A stretch of DNA of 64,000 nt from Nitrospirales bacterium (GTDB lineage: Bacteria; Nitrospirota; Nitrospiria; Nitrospirales; UBA8639). The DNA is taken from the NCBI GenBank assembly GCA_031315865.1, contig JALDRJ010000002.1, positions 2,020,001 to 2,084,000 of the forward strand. The letters are read 5' to 3'. Numbering within the stretch: the first letter of the stretch is position 1; every line of letters starts with the position of its first letter. Both the position numbers and the translations under genes were made by a program. Positions 18,653-26,984 of this stretch are shown here, one piece after another. The notes beneath the pieces were generated by a model. The model saw only the letters and a program-made list of their open reading frames with translations, was not told the origin of the DNA and made no database searches.

Positions 18653-18982
18653 CTAATTATCCGGAAGCTTACTTAATTCGGCGTGGACAAAAGATAAAAT
18701 CTTCTCGCAATCCTCGATCATGCCATCGGTGACATTCATGCCGAGGGCGATCTCTTCTTCATCCAACGTGTCGACCAGGCCCTGGTTTTGTAGGAAATTC
18801 ACGTCCCAGAATAGCAGGCCGATGTTTTCCTTTTTCCCATCTATTGTGACAACGGCATTGATATTGTCGCCATGTTCTGTCGGCGTATTCACAAATGTGG
18901 GTTTGACTCCGGCGCTAGAGGCTCGTTGAAGAAATTCCATGAACGTCTTGATACGGTTTAAGCTCGTAATATCTTTTTCCAT
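18653..18982 (-). CDS. Conserved small protein, function unknown
   Basis: 109 residues from the ATG at 18982, which has GAGAGG seven bases upstream. No signal peptide. The sequence is mixed alpha/beta and acidic at the end (DTLDEEEIALGMNVTDGMIEDCEKILSFVHAELS). I recognise no domain. Its stop lies 9 bases before the methyltransferase gene, so it might be the substrate or partner of that enzyme, which is only a guess. Confidence 0.55.
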   Translation of the reverse strand: MEKDITSLNRIKTFMEFLQRASSAGVKPTFVNTPTEHGDNINAVVTIDGKKENIGLLFWDVNFLQNQGLVDTLDEEEIALGMNVTDGMIEDCEKILSFVHAELSKLPDN

Positions 18983-19241
18983 GTATTGGCCTCTCAAGGT
19001 ACTAACATAATGCCTATTGTGCTTGTGAAGCGAGACGTTTCAGTTTCGATATTCCACCATCCAGCCAAGTCACTCATACCCGCAAGCTGTACGTGCAAGT
19101 GTATTGGAAACGACTTAATGAACACCAGCCATAGAATGCTCTTCATTGTATGAACAGATTTTCGCTTGAGCTCATGAGCTCGATTGAGAACTTTTTATAA
19201 CAGAACTCCTCAACAGGGACTGCTGTCTTAGAAGGCAAGTC

Positions 19242-19270
19242 TTGTGGACTTCGAGAAGTTAACATATAAT
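19242..19270 (+). promoter_or_regulatory. vapBC promoter
   Basis: TTGTGG at 19242-19247 and a perfect TATAAT at 19265-19270 are separated by 17 bases, the ideal spacing for the housekeeping sigma factor. The first codon of the antitoxin is 29 bases past the -10 box. Confidence 0.65.
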
Positions 19271-19272
19271 AC

Positions 19273-19286
19273 TAATGTATACATTA
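19273..19286. promoter_or_regulatory. Palindromic operator for the VapB-type antitoxin
   Basis: TAATGTATACATTA is a perfect 14-base palindrome placed just after the -10 box, over the expected transcription start. Ribbon-helix-helix antitoxins bind such palindromes and repress their own operon, so this is the likely autoregulatory site. Confidence 0.6.
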
Positions 19287-19299
19287 CAGGGCCATTTCA

Positions 19300-19542
19300 A
19301 TGATTCGAACACAAATTTATTTAACTGAACGTGAGAAGGATCAGTTAGAAGCCATAGCCAGTACTCGAGGGGTGAGGCAGAGTGAGCTCATTCGAGAGGC
19401 TGTTGATGAGTTGATCGAGAAGTATGCGCCTTCCCAGCGATTGGAGCGTATCAGGAAAGTACGCGGTCTATGGAAAAAAAGAAAAGATCTTCCATCGTTG
19501 CATGACCTTCGCAAGGGGTGGAACCGTAGGACTCCAAATTGA
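19300..19542 (+). CDS. vapB: Antitoxin, ribbon-helix-helix (CopG/VapB type)
   Basis: 80 residues. The N-terminal half (MIRTQIYLTEREKDQLEAIASTRG then SELIREAVDELI) is a ribbon-helix-helix DNA-binding fold: one beta strand and two helices. The basic C-terminal tail would wrap the toxin. It neutralises the toxin encoded next and represses the operon. Its TGA stop overlaps the TTG start of the toxin gene (TTGA), so translation is coupled. Confidence 0.85.
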   Translation: MIRTQIYLTEREKDQLEAIASTRGVRQSELIREAVDELIEKYAPSQRLERIRKVRGLWKKRKDLPSLHDLRKGWNRRTPN

Positions 19543-19925
19543 CGCAGCGTATTCTTGTCGATACTGATGTCCTCATCGACTATTTTCGGGGTATAGACGT
19601 TGCGTGTGATTGTATTGAAGCGCATCTCGACCTCGTCTCCCTATCCGTCATTTCTGTTGCTGAAATCCGTGCTGGCATTCGAGGTAAAGGTGAGGGGGAC
19701 GCACTCGAACAGTTCCTCTCAGTTATTCCAATATTTGATGTGACTCGAGTCATTGCTGAGAAGGCAGGGGACTGGGTGAATCAATTTGGTAAGTCTCATG
19801 CCGTCGAAATCCCTGATGCGTTAATTGCGGCGACCGCCACTGTACACGACCTTCAACTGAAAACGCTTAACATCAAGCACTACCCCATGTTTAAAGGCCT
19901 CGTTCCAGCTTATAAAAAGAGGTAG
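19539..19925 (+). CDS. vapC: Toxin, PIN-domain ribonuclease (VapC family)
   Basis: 128 residues with the PIN fold. The four acidic residues that hold magnesium are visible: Asp in ILVDTDVLIDYFRG, Glu in SVAEIRAG, and Asp in EIPDALIAATA, with a late Asn/Asp strand KTLNIKHYP. The enzyme cuts tRNA or rRNA when antitoxin is degraded. The start codon is TTG at 19539, overlapping the antitoxin stop; no other start fits. An ordinary chromosomal type II module. Confidence 0.85.
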   Translation: MTQRILVDTDVLIDYFRGIDVACDCIEAHLDLVSLSVISVAEIRAGIRGKGEGDALEQFLSVIPIFDVTRVIAEKAGDWVNQFGKSHAVEIPDALIAATATVHDLQLKTLNIKHYPMFKGLVPAYKKR

Positions 19926-20004
19926 GTCTTTCCAGTTGCTGGCAGTTCTGTCAAAGAGTGTAGGAAGGGGCTAGGCGGCGGTCTGTGTTTTGAATGGTTT
20001 ACGA

Positions 20005-21231
20005 TCATTTGCTTCCAGTTATTTTGGCTATTTCGCTGGCGCATTTTCTCATTTCTTCATCCTTGGTCAAAATGTCTGGGCAGATGCGGAGAAGATTGTC
20101 GCGCGCGTCGATGACGATGCTGTGCGCTTTGAGTTGTTCGGCGATTCTCCTGGCCTCAGGATGAGTGACTGTCAAAAACGCGCCACGTCTTTCTGGCATT
20201 CCAAGCACATGTATTCCTCGTTCCAATAGTAACTCGGTGAGTCTGGCCTGTTGTCCGAGTGAATATTCGCGAAGCCGATCGACTCCGATGCCTTGCGTAA
20301 ATGCCAGCCCAGCTTTGGCCTGATAATAGGGTAGGATTGGTGGCGTCGATTCCAGAAACGCATTGCCTCCTGATGCGAGGGCAGGGGAGTCGGGTCTCAG
20401 AAAGTCAAAGGGCGTTGGTTGTGCGAACCACCCTGTGTCCAATGTGGATAGCGTACCATCCAGATGTTTCGGGTGGATAGACAGCCAACAGGCTCCCGGC
20501 CCGCCTCGTAAATATTTATAGCACCCTCCAATCGCAAAATCCGCTCCTAACGCTTGGATGTTGATCGGTATGACTCCTACCGCGTGATAGAGGTCCAAGA
20601 GTACCCGGGAGCCTTGGGCCTGTGCTTCTTGAATGATCGCAGGCAAGTTCGTGAGATACTGGCCGGTGGAAAATAGCACCATCGAGACGATCAATAAGCT
20701 GCCCGGATGTTTTTTGACCACCCCGAGTATGTCGTCTTCATGGAAGATGCCTCGTTGATCGGAAGGAATCCAGTGTATGGCGATGCGATTTCGTTTAGCG
20801 TAAGTCTTGAGTATATGGTCAACGGAATTAAACTCTGCCGTGGTCGTTACGACGGAAGTTTTTTCGTCGTAGCAATTCAGTACTGCCCGCAATCCCTGCC
20901 CGGCGCTGGTTTTGGGAATGATACAGTCTTCCGACGGCGCGTGAATCAAATTGGCGATCTGCCTGCGAAACGTCTGGATTTCGGCTAGCCAGACATCCCA
21001 GGCCCCTTCCATGTCCGCATACCAGTATTCTATGGCCTGTTGTACGTCGGCGAGTGTTTGATCCGGGGGACGACCCAGCGAGTGATTGGCGAGATAGATT
21101 TCCGGTCGTCTCAGGACTTTTGAGAATAACGGATGAAGGTGAGCACGTAGGGATTGTTCATCTAACGGTCCAGGCCCAAGAGCCGTAAGCGCATCGTGAA
21201 GCCTTTTATTTTCCGATTTCTGTCCGGACAT
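20005..21231 (-). CDS. kynU: Kynureninase
   Basis: PLP enzyme that splits kynurenine to anthranilate and alanine (and 3-hydroxykynurenine likewise). 408 residues, fold type I aminotransferase class V. The PLP lysine lies in [12 protein letters not shown]; other family residues are [19 protein letters not shown] (the Asp/His pair that holds the ring) and [10 protein letters not shown]. Its ATG overlaps the end of the tryptophan dioxygenase gene by 26 bases, so it is probably made by coupled translation. The formamidase of the pathway is not beside it. Confidence 0.88.
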   Translation of the reverse strand: MSGQKSENKRLHDALTALGPGPLDEQSLRAHLHPLFSKVLRRPEIYLANHSLGRPPDQTLADVQQAIEYWYADMEGAWDVWLAEIQTFRRQIANLIHAPSEDCIIPKTSAGQGLRAVLNCYDEKTSVVTTTAEFNSVDHILKTYAKRNRIAIHWIPSDQRGIFHEDDILGVVKKHPGSLLIVSMVLFSTGQYLTNLPAIIQEAQAQGSRVLLDLYHAVGVIPINIQALGADFAIGGCYKYLRGGPGACWLSIHPKHLDGTLSTLDTGWFAQPTPFDFLRPDSPALASGGNAFLESTPPILPYYQAKAGLAFTQGIGVDRLREYSLGQQARLTELLLERGIHVLGMPERRGAFLTVTHPEARRIAEQLKAHSIVIDARDNLLRICPDILTKDEEMRKCASEIAKITGSK

Positions 21232-22063
21232 CGAGTAACTCAGGGAAAAAAGAAAAGTCGAGCGCTTGCTTGAGAAACTTGACGCCGGATGAACCGCCGG
21301 TGCCTCGTTTGTATCCGATCACGCGTTCGACGGTCTTGAGATGACGAAATCGCCACAGTTGAAAGTTTTCCTCCACATCCACTAATTTTTCGCACATCTC
21401 ATAGGCATCCCATTGGGCGTTGGGATTGTCGTAGATCTGCTTGAATACGGGGACGAGTGCAGGAGTCCGGACGTGCGGAAGCGACCAGTCTCGCTCTAAG
21501 CAGGATCGAGGAATATCGTATCCCTGGCGACCGAGTGAGCATAAGAACTCATCGTAGAGGCTTGGGGCATGAAGCGTCTTTAATAAAAGCTGGTACAGTT
21601 TGTCATCGTGGCGGAAGACTTCGATGACATCAGCGTCCTTGTTTCCGAGGATAAATTCAATCGACCGGTATTGAATCGATTGAAACCCTGAGGCGTTTCC
21701 CAGAGAATTTCGGAACGCGGCATATTCATTAGGCGTGAGGGTTTCGAGTACCGCCCATTGCTCAAAAAGTTGCCGTTGGATTTGTTTGACGCGTGCGAGG
21801 ATTTTAAAGCATGGGTTGAAACGATTGTGTTGGATATGGATCAATGCCGCTTGCAATTCGTGCAGAATCAATTTCATCCAGAGCTCGGATGTTTGATGTT
21901 GGATGATAAAGAGCATTTCGTCGTGATGCGGTGGGTCGCTGAGCGTCTGTTGCGCGGTCAGTAATTGATCGAGGTGCAGGTAGCCAGCGTAGGTAAGACG
22001 ATCCCGGAAATCGAGCTGGATTTCTTTTTCAAGTTGACGTTTGTTGGAAGAATGTTCGGACAT
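21206..22063 (-). CDS. kynA: Tryptophan 2,3-dioxygenase
   Basis: Haem enzyme that opens the indole ring of tryptophan to N-formylkynurenine. 285 residues from the ATG at 22063. The substrate-binding segment [24 protein letters not shown] holds the conserved distal His, and [26 protein letters not shown] holds the proximal haem histidine with the GTGGSSG loop. It forms an overlapping pair with kynureninase. Together they yield anthranilate, if a formamidase or spontaneous hydrolysis supplies kynurenine. Confidence 0.9.
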   Translation of the reverse strand: MSEHSSNKRQLEKEIQLDFRDRLTYAGYLHLDQLLTAQQTLSDPPHHDEMLFIIQHQTSELWMKLILHELQAALIHIQHNRFNPCFKILARVKQIQRQLFEQWAVLETLTPNEYAAFRNSLGNASGFQSIQYRSIEFILGNKDADVIEVFRHDDKLYQLLLKTLHAPSLYDEFLCSLGRQGYDIPRSCLERDWSLPHVRTPALVPVFKQIYDNPNAQWDAYEMCEKLVDVEENFQLWRFRHLKTVERVIGYKRGTGGSSGVKFLKQALDFSFFPELLDVRTEIGK

Positions 22064-22141
22064 TGGGAAGATCCATGGATGGTATTGTGGAACTACCTCC
22101 ACATGGTGAAGATACAATATCCCAATTTTTTCATGAATAGT

Positions 22142-22720
22142 CTATGGGCGGTCTAGGCTGGCCGAAGATATCTCCGTATGCGCCTTACCCTGCAAAAGAT
22201 CCAACAGATGTTCTGGCTTCAGTGCTTCCATGACCAAATACCGGTTCACGGGCGTGACGAAGCCTTGTTGAACTTGATTGTCCATGAACGACAGGAGATC
22301 ATCATAAAATCCTTCGATATTCAAGAGACCACATGGCTTTGAGTGAATGTTCAATTGCGCCCAGGTGACCATTTCACAAATTTCCTCAAGCGTGCCGAAT
22401 CCTCCTGGCAGAGCGATAAACCCGTCAGAGAGTTGTTCCATGAGGGCCTTTCGTTCATGCATGGTTTGAACGATACGAAGGTCAGCCAATTCTCTGAAAG
22501 CGAGTTCCTTTTCGGCCAAAGCTTTAGGAATGATCCCAATGACTTCTCCTCCACCCTTCAGGACCGTTTCGGCCATGATGCCCATGAGTCCGATATTGCC
22601 TCCCCCATAAACGAGGCCGATCCCTCGTTTCAAGAACTGTTCCCCCAATTCTCGAGTGACTCGTTCATAGATGGGGAGGCTGCCTTTCGTTGACCCGCAA
22701 AATACACAAAGACGTTTCAT
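22142..22720 (-). CDS. LOG-family nucleoside 5'-monophosphate phosphoribohydrolase
   Basis: 192 residues with the LOG (Lonely guy) fold. The signature PGGFGTLEE is present (ALPGGFGTLEEICEMVTW), with YGGGNIGLMG earlier and the ERK motif in MHERKALM. The family removes ribose phosphate from cytokinin ribotides or from purine and pyrimidine monophosphates. In mycobacteria, a LOG homologue is a known substrate of the proteasome; here the gene lies just downstream of the proteasome operon, on the same strand, 151 bases after the M23 gene. That link is only suggestive. Confidence 0.8.
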   Translation of the reverse strand: MKRLCVFCGSTKGSLPIYERVTRELGEQFLKRGIGLVYGGGNIGLMGIMAETVLKGGGEVIGIIPKALAEKELAFRELADLRIVQTMHERKALMEQLSDGFIALPGGFGTLEEICEMVTWAQLNIHSKPCGLLNIEGFYDDLLSFMDNQVQQGFVTPVNRYLVMEALKPEHLLDLLQGKAHTEISSASLDRP

Positions 22721-22871
22721 GATTGAGTAATGAGTCCTGTCATGAGAATGATAAGTCTTCTGGAGAGCAGCCGGTCAGAGCGTGAGCCGTTCTACCTTAC
22801 GCAGGTTGCAGTTTAACCCCACGTGGAGATGGGCGTCATTGTCTGAGAAGAATTCGCACGAATCCCGGTCG

Positions 22872-23795
22872 TTACGGTTCGCTTGGCAGATTAATCAGCG
22901 AGTAAGGATTGACGCGGGAACCATTCAAACGAACGCCCCAATGTAAATGCGGTCCAGTCGCGCGGCCGGTCGCTCCCACTTTTCCGATGATATCCCCCTT
23001 TTTGACGAGCTGTCCTTCTTTGACTGAAATGGCTGAGAGATGGAAATACATCGAATAAAGGCCAACTCCATGATCGAGGATGACTCCTTTCCCTGTAAAA
23101 AAGTGGTCGTGGGTCAATCGAACGGTGCCGGTATTCATCGCATGAACCGGTGTCCCGCGAGGAGCGGCAATGTCTTCTCCGCTATGCGGGTTTTTGGATT
23201 GTCCGTTAATCACGCGCTGACTGCCAAATCGGCCAGAAACACGTCCTTTCACAGGGGCCATGAATGGACCGTCCCAATAAGGATGTGGACTGACTGATTC
23301 AAAAGCCGCCATCATTTCTTGTCGTTCTGCTTTCACCCGTTTCAGTGTTTTCGAGTCGATGTCGACTTTCTGCTTCGGCAACTTCAAATGTTGTACGGAA
23401 TACTCTTCTTTGAGAACGAGCACCGAATAACTTCGATGCTCTGTTCCGGCCGAAGATGTAATCGTGATATCCAGCTCATGAAGGTTTGGCGAATCTTGCA
23501 TGTCAATGCCGAGTAAGCCTGCATATGTCTCGGGAGACAAGGGGAAAAAGGGTATGTCACGTTTGAGGAATGTTCCCGTGACCTTCGCCGGGTCGAGGTT
23601 GCCGACAGGGACAGTCACCCAGATGACTTCGCCCTGTTTGGCACTAAGCTGCCCATCGGTGCCTGGCGGTTGTTGTTGAGCGCCAGGAATCAGTTGGAGG
23701 GGGAAAATACTGGCAACGATGACGGTTATGACGAGGAGGATTTTGCCTGCACGTGTCGACTGTGAACGGGACTGGCCGACGAAATAGATGCTCAT
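22872..23795 (-). CDS. Exported M23 (LytM-type) peptidase
   Basis: 307 residues. An N-terminal hydrophobic helix (ILLVITVIVASIFPLQLI) exports or anchors it in the periplasm. The C-terminal M23 domain is complete: HSGEDI gives the HxxxD zinc pair and HLHWGV gives HxH. The family cuts peptidoglycan cross-bridges. The middle part resembles the domain found in front of other M23 peptidases. Its ATG overlaps the pafA stop (ATGA), so translation is coupled to the proteasome ligase, an odd pairing of a cytoplasmic and a periplasmic protein. Confidence 0.82.
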   Translation of the reverse strand: MSIYFVGQSRSQSTRAGKILLVITVIVASIFPLQLIPGAQQQPPGTDGQLSAKQGEVIWVTVPVGNLDPAKVTGTFLKRDIPFFPLSPETYAGLLGIDMQDSPNLHELDITITSSAGTEHRSYSVLVLKEEYSVQHLKLPKQKVDIDSKTLKRVKAERQEMMAAFESVSPHPYWDGPFMAPVKGRVSGRFGSQRVINGQSKNPHSGEDIAAPRGTPVHAMNTGTVRLTHDHFFTGKGVILDHGVGLYSMYFHLSAISVKEGQLVKKGDIIGKVGATGRATGPHLHWGVRLNGSRVNPYSLINLPSEP

Positions 23796-25165
23796 GCTTT
23801 GAATCGAGTATGAGGAATTTGTGCGAGGAGTTCCTCGACTCGTCGATTCGATGCACAAAAGGGGTCCATGCACAGAATTGTTTCTTCCCAGTAACCGTTG
23901 AGTTTTAGGTAAGTCCAGTCCACCGTGTACGAGCGGTTTTTGGCTCTGGCGAATCGAATGAAATCTCCCCGTATCTTTGCACGAGTGGTCTGAGGCGGGA
24001 TGCTTTTCGCCCGTTCTATCGCTTCTTCTGAGACGACTTTTCGGATATTGTCCCGGCCAACTAACAGATAATACAGGCCACGTTGTTGGTTGACATCATG
24101 GTACTGCAGGTCCATCATGGCCAGGCGGGGGTCGTCCCACCTACAGCCTTTTTTCTCGATAAACGATTCCATCAACCATTTTTTTGTCACCCAATCGAGT
24201 TCTCGAACGAGGAGCATTGGCGACTCTTCAAGCCGGTTCAAGATTCGTTCCCATTCATTCAGGACATCGTGCAGCACTTTATCGTGTGGTTGAGTCTCAA
24301 GATATTCACTTGCGCGTTCCCAGTACATTCTCTGAATTTCCAGAGCGGTCAATTCTCGACCATCTTCGAGTTTCACGCGTCGTTTGAGGGTCGGGTCTTT
24401 TGAGATGTCACGAATGGCTTTCACGGGCTCATCTAATTCGATGTTGGGAATCATAAACTTGTTTTCAATCATCGAGAGAACGAGGTCGGTCGTTCCGACT
24501 TTCAAGTACGTCGCGAACTCCGACATATTCGAGTCCCCGAGGATGATATGGAGCCGGCGGTATTTTTCTGCATCAGCATGGGGCTCATCACGCGTATTAA
24601 TGATGCTTCGGGAAGAAGTGGTCGACGAGGACGTCTTTTCATGGATATGTTGGGAACGCTGGGAGATAAAGTATTGAGGCCTTCCCGATACTTTGAGGAT
24701 TTTCCCCGCGCCAGAAAAGATTTGTCGGGTGACGAAGAATGGGATTAATTGTTCGGCGACTTTCCAAAAGTCCACATCGCGTCGCATGAGAAAATTTTCG
24801 TGACAGCCATAGGTATTGCCGAGCGAGTCGGTATTGTTCTTGAAAATGAAAATGTTGCCGGAAAGACCTTCTTCCCGGAGGCGTTCTTCGGCGATAGGTA
24901 GGCAGGCTTCAAGGACGCGTTCGCCAGCCTTGTCATGCATGACGAGATCAAACAGGTCGTCACATTCAGGGGTCGAATATTCTGGATGACAACCAGTGTC
25001 TTGGTAAAATCGAGCTCCGTTCGCTAGAAAAGCATTGGATGGCCAACTATTGGGAATCAACCCTTCAAAGATGTATCCGAGAATTTTTTCGATAGGCAAG
25101 TAGACGCGACCGTTCGGGGAAAAGGTGAGTCCGTATTCGCATTCAAGGCCAAATATGCGTTTCAT
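23792..25165 (-). CDS. pafA: Pup ligase-type protein PafA
   Basis: Carboxylate-amine ligase (glutamine-synthetase-like fold) that in actinobacteria joins the modifier Pup to lysines of target proteins. 457 residues from the ATG at 25165 (MKRIFGLECEYG); a TTG start at 25231 would add unrelated residues. Active-site features: GLECEYGLTF (metal-binding glutamates), YQDTGCHPEYSTPECDD (catalytic Asp region), NTRDEPHAD and RRLHIILGDSN. It lacks the Dop loop that the other copy carries after the first strand, so this is the ligase. It follows prcA after a 258-base gap. Confidence 0.85.
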   Translation of the reverse strand: MKRIFGLECEYGLTFSPNGRVYLPIEKILGYIFEGLIPNSWPSNAFLANGARFYQDTGCHPEYSTPECDDLFDLVMHDKAGERVLEACLPIAEERLREEGLSGNIFIFKNNTDSLGNTYGCHENFLMRRDVDFWKVAEQLIPFFVTRQIFSGAGKILKVSGRPQYFISQRSQHIHEKTSSSTTSSRSIINTRDEPHADAEKYRRLHIILGDSNMSEFATYLKVGTTDLVLSMIENKFMIPNIELDEPVKAIRDISKDPTLKRRVKLEDGRELTALEIQRMYWERASEYLETQPHDKVLHDVLNEWERILNRLEESPMLLVRELDWVTKKWLMESFIEKKGCRWDDPRLAMMDLQYHDVNQQRGLYYLLVGRDNIRKVVSEEAIERAKSIPPQTTRAKIRGDFIRFARAKNRSYTVDWTYLKLNGYWEETILCMDPFCASNRRVEELLAQIPHTRFKA

Positions 25166-25423
25166 CGTGAAATAACAGTCCTTGAGAGGGCACGTACATT
25201 TCAGCATACACCCCATTGGTCCAATCTTCAATCATTATCGACCTAACGACTGAGGATGAGGCGTGGCCGTTCTTCAAGCATTCCTGAGAGGCGTGTTGAA
25301 TAATGACGAGAACGAAGCTGGCGGGCTTTTTTCAACAGACTTCTGAGTAACCGTTTGGGAGGCGCACGTATTCGGATAGGATCTGCCAGGAAAGAATGAA
25401 CTGGAAGTCTGTAGGGAGAAGAG

Positions 25424-26107
25424 CTAAGAAAGTAGGGATTTGACTTCTACGGAAGAAATGCGTCTAAATTTTCGACCAGTCCGTGTTCGATCCAGAACGG
25501 CGACTTCCAGGCCTTCATCGGCAATCGCTTGTTCGGTCATTTGTTCAAACGCTTTTTTACAAAGGGCGAGAGCGTCCGATAACGAGGGCGGTTCTGTCGG
25601 GCTTTCGTTTCGGAGGTATGACAGTAAGGCTTCAGCCCGTCCTCCGATGGCCGTCATGCGTTGTTCATCCACGATGCTTCCATCAAAAGCAATACGGTAC
25701 AGCTCATCTTGGCCCGCTTCTTCTCCGACTTGCGCGAGCAGCAATTCCACTTCGAAGGGCTTCAATTCCTGGCTGAAAATGGTGCCAAGCGTTTGGGAAT
25801 ACCCGTTGGCTAGTGAACGAGCCGTGACATCTTCCCGGCTATACATCAACCCCTTTAAGTCAGCATGCTGAATGCCGGCTTTTCGAAGATTCTCGAATTC
25901 ACTATATTTTCCGGCTCCGGAAAAGGCGATATTGTCGTACACTTCAGAAATTTTGAACAAGGATGCGCTGGGGTTGTCAGCGATCAACACCAGGCCTTGC
26001 TCAAACTCCATGGCGATGATCGAGCGGCCTTTGGCGATGCCCTTTTTGGCATACTCAGCCTTGTCTTGCATCATTTGTTCTGGAGAGACGTAGTACGGGA
26101 GCGCCAT
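25424..26107 (-). CDS. prcA: Proteasome alpha subunit
   Basis: Forms the outer, non-catalytic heptameric rings of the 20S proteasome and gates the chamber. 227 residues; it starts with YYVSPEQMMQDKAEYAKKGIAKG, the alpha-type N-terminal gate segment (YVSPEQ...RAEYARKGIARG in mycobacteria), followed by the beta-sandwich core and ending in basic RTRTGRKFRRI. There is no N-terminal threonine. It begins 3 bases after the prcB stop, so the two are translated together. Confidence 0.93.
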   Translation of the reverse strand: MALPYYVSPEQMMQDKAEYAKKGIAKGRSIIAMEFEQGLVLIADNPSASLFKISEVYDNIAFSGAGKYSEFENLRKAGIQHADLKGLMYSREDVTARSLANGYSQTLGTIFSQELKPFEVELLLAQVGEEAGQDELYRIAFDGSIVDEQRMTAIGGRAEALLSYLRNESPTEPPSLSDALALCKKAFEQMTEQAIADEGLEVAVLDRTRTGRKFRRISSVEVKSLLS

Positions 26108-26110
26108 GAA

Positions 26111-26959
26111 TTAGCTTTCCTGTCTCCGAGTTTGTACGAGCTCTTCCCACAGCGTGGCGAGCGTGCTCTCTTCGATGTCCTGTACGCCTTGCCCGCTCAC
26201 GACTTTCATAGATGGGTAGATGCGTCGGATTGGGTCCGGCCCTCCGGTTCCTACATCCTCTTCTGCCGCGTTGGCTAACGCTCGAAGCGCGATTCGCACG
26301 GCAGCCTGTTCCGTGAGATCTTTCTGATACCGTTCCTTCAGGAGGAGCCGGGCATCCTTTCCACCGGACCCGATGGAATGAAATTCAGTTTCTTCGTATC
26401 GTCCACCGGTAATGTCGTACTTGAAAATTCGCCCCTGCGCTCGTTTCGCGTCATATCCGACAAACAGAGGAATGACGACGAGCCCCTGCATGACCAACGG
26501 TAGGTTCGCTTTGACCATTTGTCCTAAACGGTTAGCCTTTCCTTCGCAGGAGAGCTGCACACCGTCGAGTTTTTCATAATGCTCGAGTTCAATACTGAAC
26601 AGCTTAGCCATTTCTAGGCAGGGTCCAGCGGCGCCGGCGATGGCCATCGCGGAAAAGTCATCGGTCTTATACACTTTCTCCATACGGTTTTCAGCTATCT
26701 GAAATCCTTCCGTGGCCCGTCGATCGCCGGCGATCAAAACGCCATCAGCATATTTGAAGGCCAGGACGGTCGTGCCATGCGCCACGGGTTGTGGAAAGGG
26801 AGATGACTGATAGTCATGGGGACCCCGTTGTTGCAGGATGGGCTGCCCCCCCCATCTGGCCATGGGCGTTAACTCGGGCCGATGGGTTGAAAGAAACTGA
26901 AAAAAGCTTGAACAATGATCAGGTGAACCGGGCGGGAGGTCAAATCCAGAAGATTGCAT
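26111..26959 (-). CDS. prcB: Proteasome beta subunit (catalytic)
   Basis: Catalytic subunit of the 20S proteasome. 282 residues from the ATG at 26959, chosen for its AAGGA ribosome site; the open frame further upstream runs into dop. The first 62 residues are a propeptide ending PVAHG; self-cleavage exposes Thr1 of TTVLAFKYADGVLIAGDRRAT. Counting from Thr1, the key residues Asp17 (GDRRA) and Lys33 (RMEKV) are both in place, so the enzyme should be active. The gene begins 25 bases after dop; in actinobacteria the modifier gene pup lies at this spot but here there is no room for it. Confidence 0.93.
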   Translation of the reverse strand: MQSSGFDLPPGSPDHCSSFFQFLSTHRPELTPMARWGGQPILQQRGPHDYQSSPFPQPVAHGTTVLAFKYADGVLIAGDRRATEGFQIAENRMEKVYKTDDFSAMAIAGAAGPCLEMAKLFSIELEHYEKLDGVQLSCEGKANRLGQMVKANLPLVMQGLVVIPLFVGYDAKRAQGRIFKYDITGGRYEETEFHSIGSGGKDARLLLKERYQKDLTEQAAVRIALRALANAAEEDVGTGGPDPIRRIYPSMKVVSGQGVQDIEESTLATLWEELVQTRRQES

Positions 26960-26984
26960 GAGTGTCCTTAGAAAAGATTCCGGT

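Larger units (their letters stand above)
18983..19299. other. Divergent intergenic region upstream of vapBC
   Basis: About 300 bases. It contains the vapBC promoter and operator listed separately and a 14-base palindrome gagctcatgagctc at 19168-19181. The remainder shows no gene. Confidence 0.5.

Noticed and set aside
19168-19181. Palindrome gagctcatgagctc as vapBC operator
   Set aside because: It is about 60 bases upstream of the -35 box; the palindrome over the start site is the better candidate.
25165-25231. Longer N-terminus of PafA from a TTG codon
   Set aside because: Adds unrelated cysteine-containing residues in front of the conserved start MKRIFGLECEYG.
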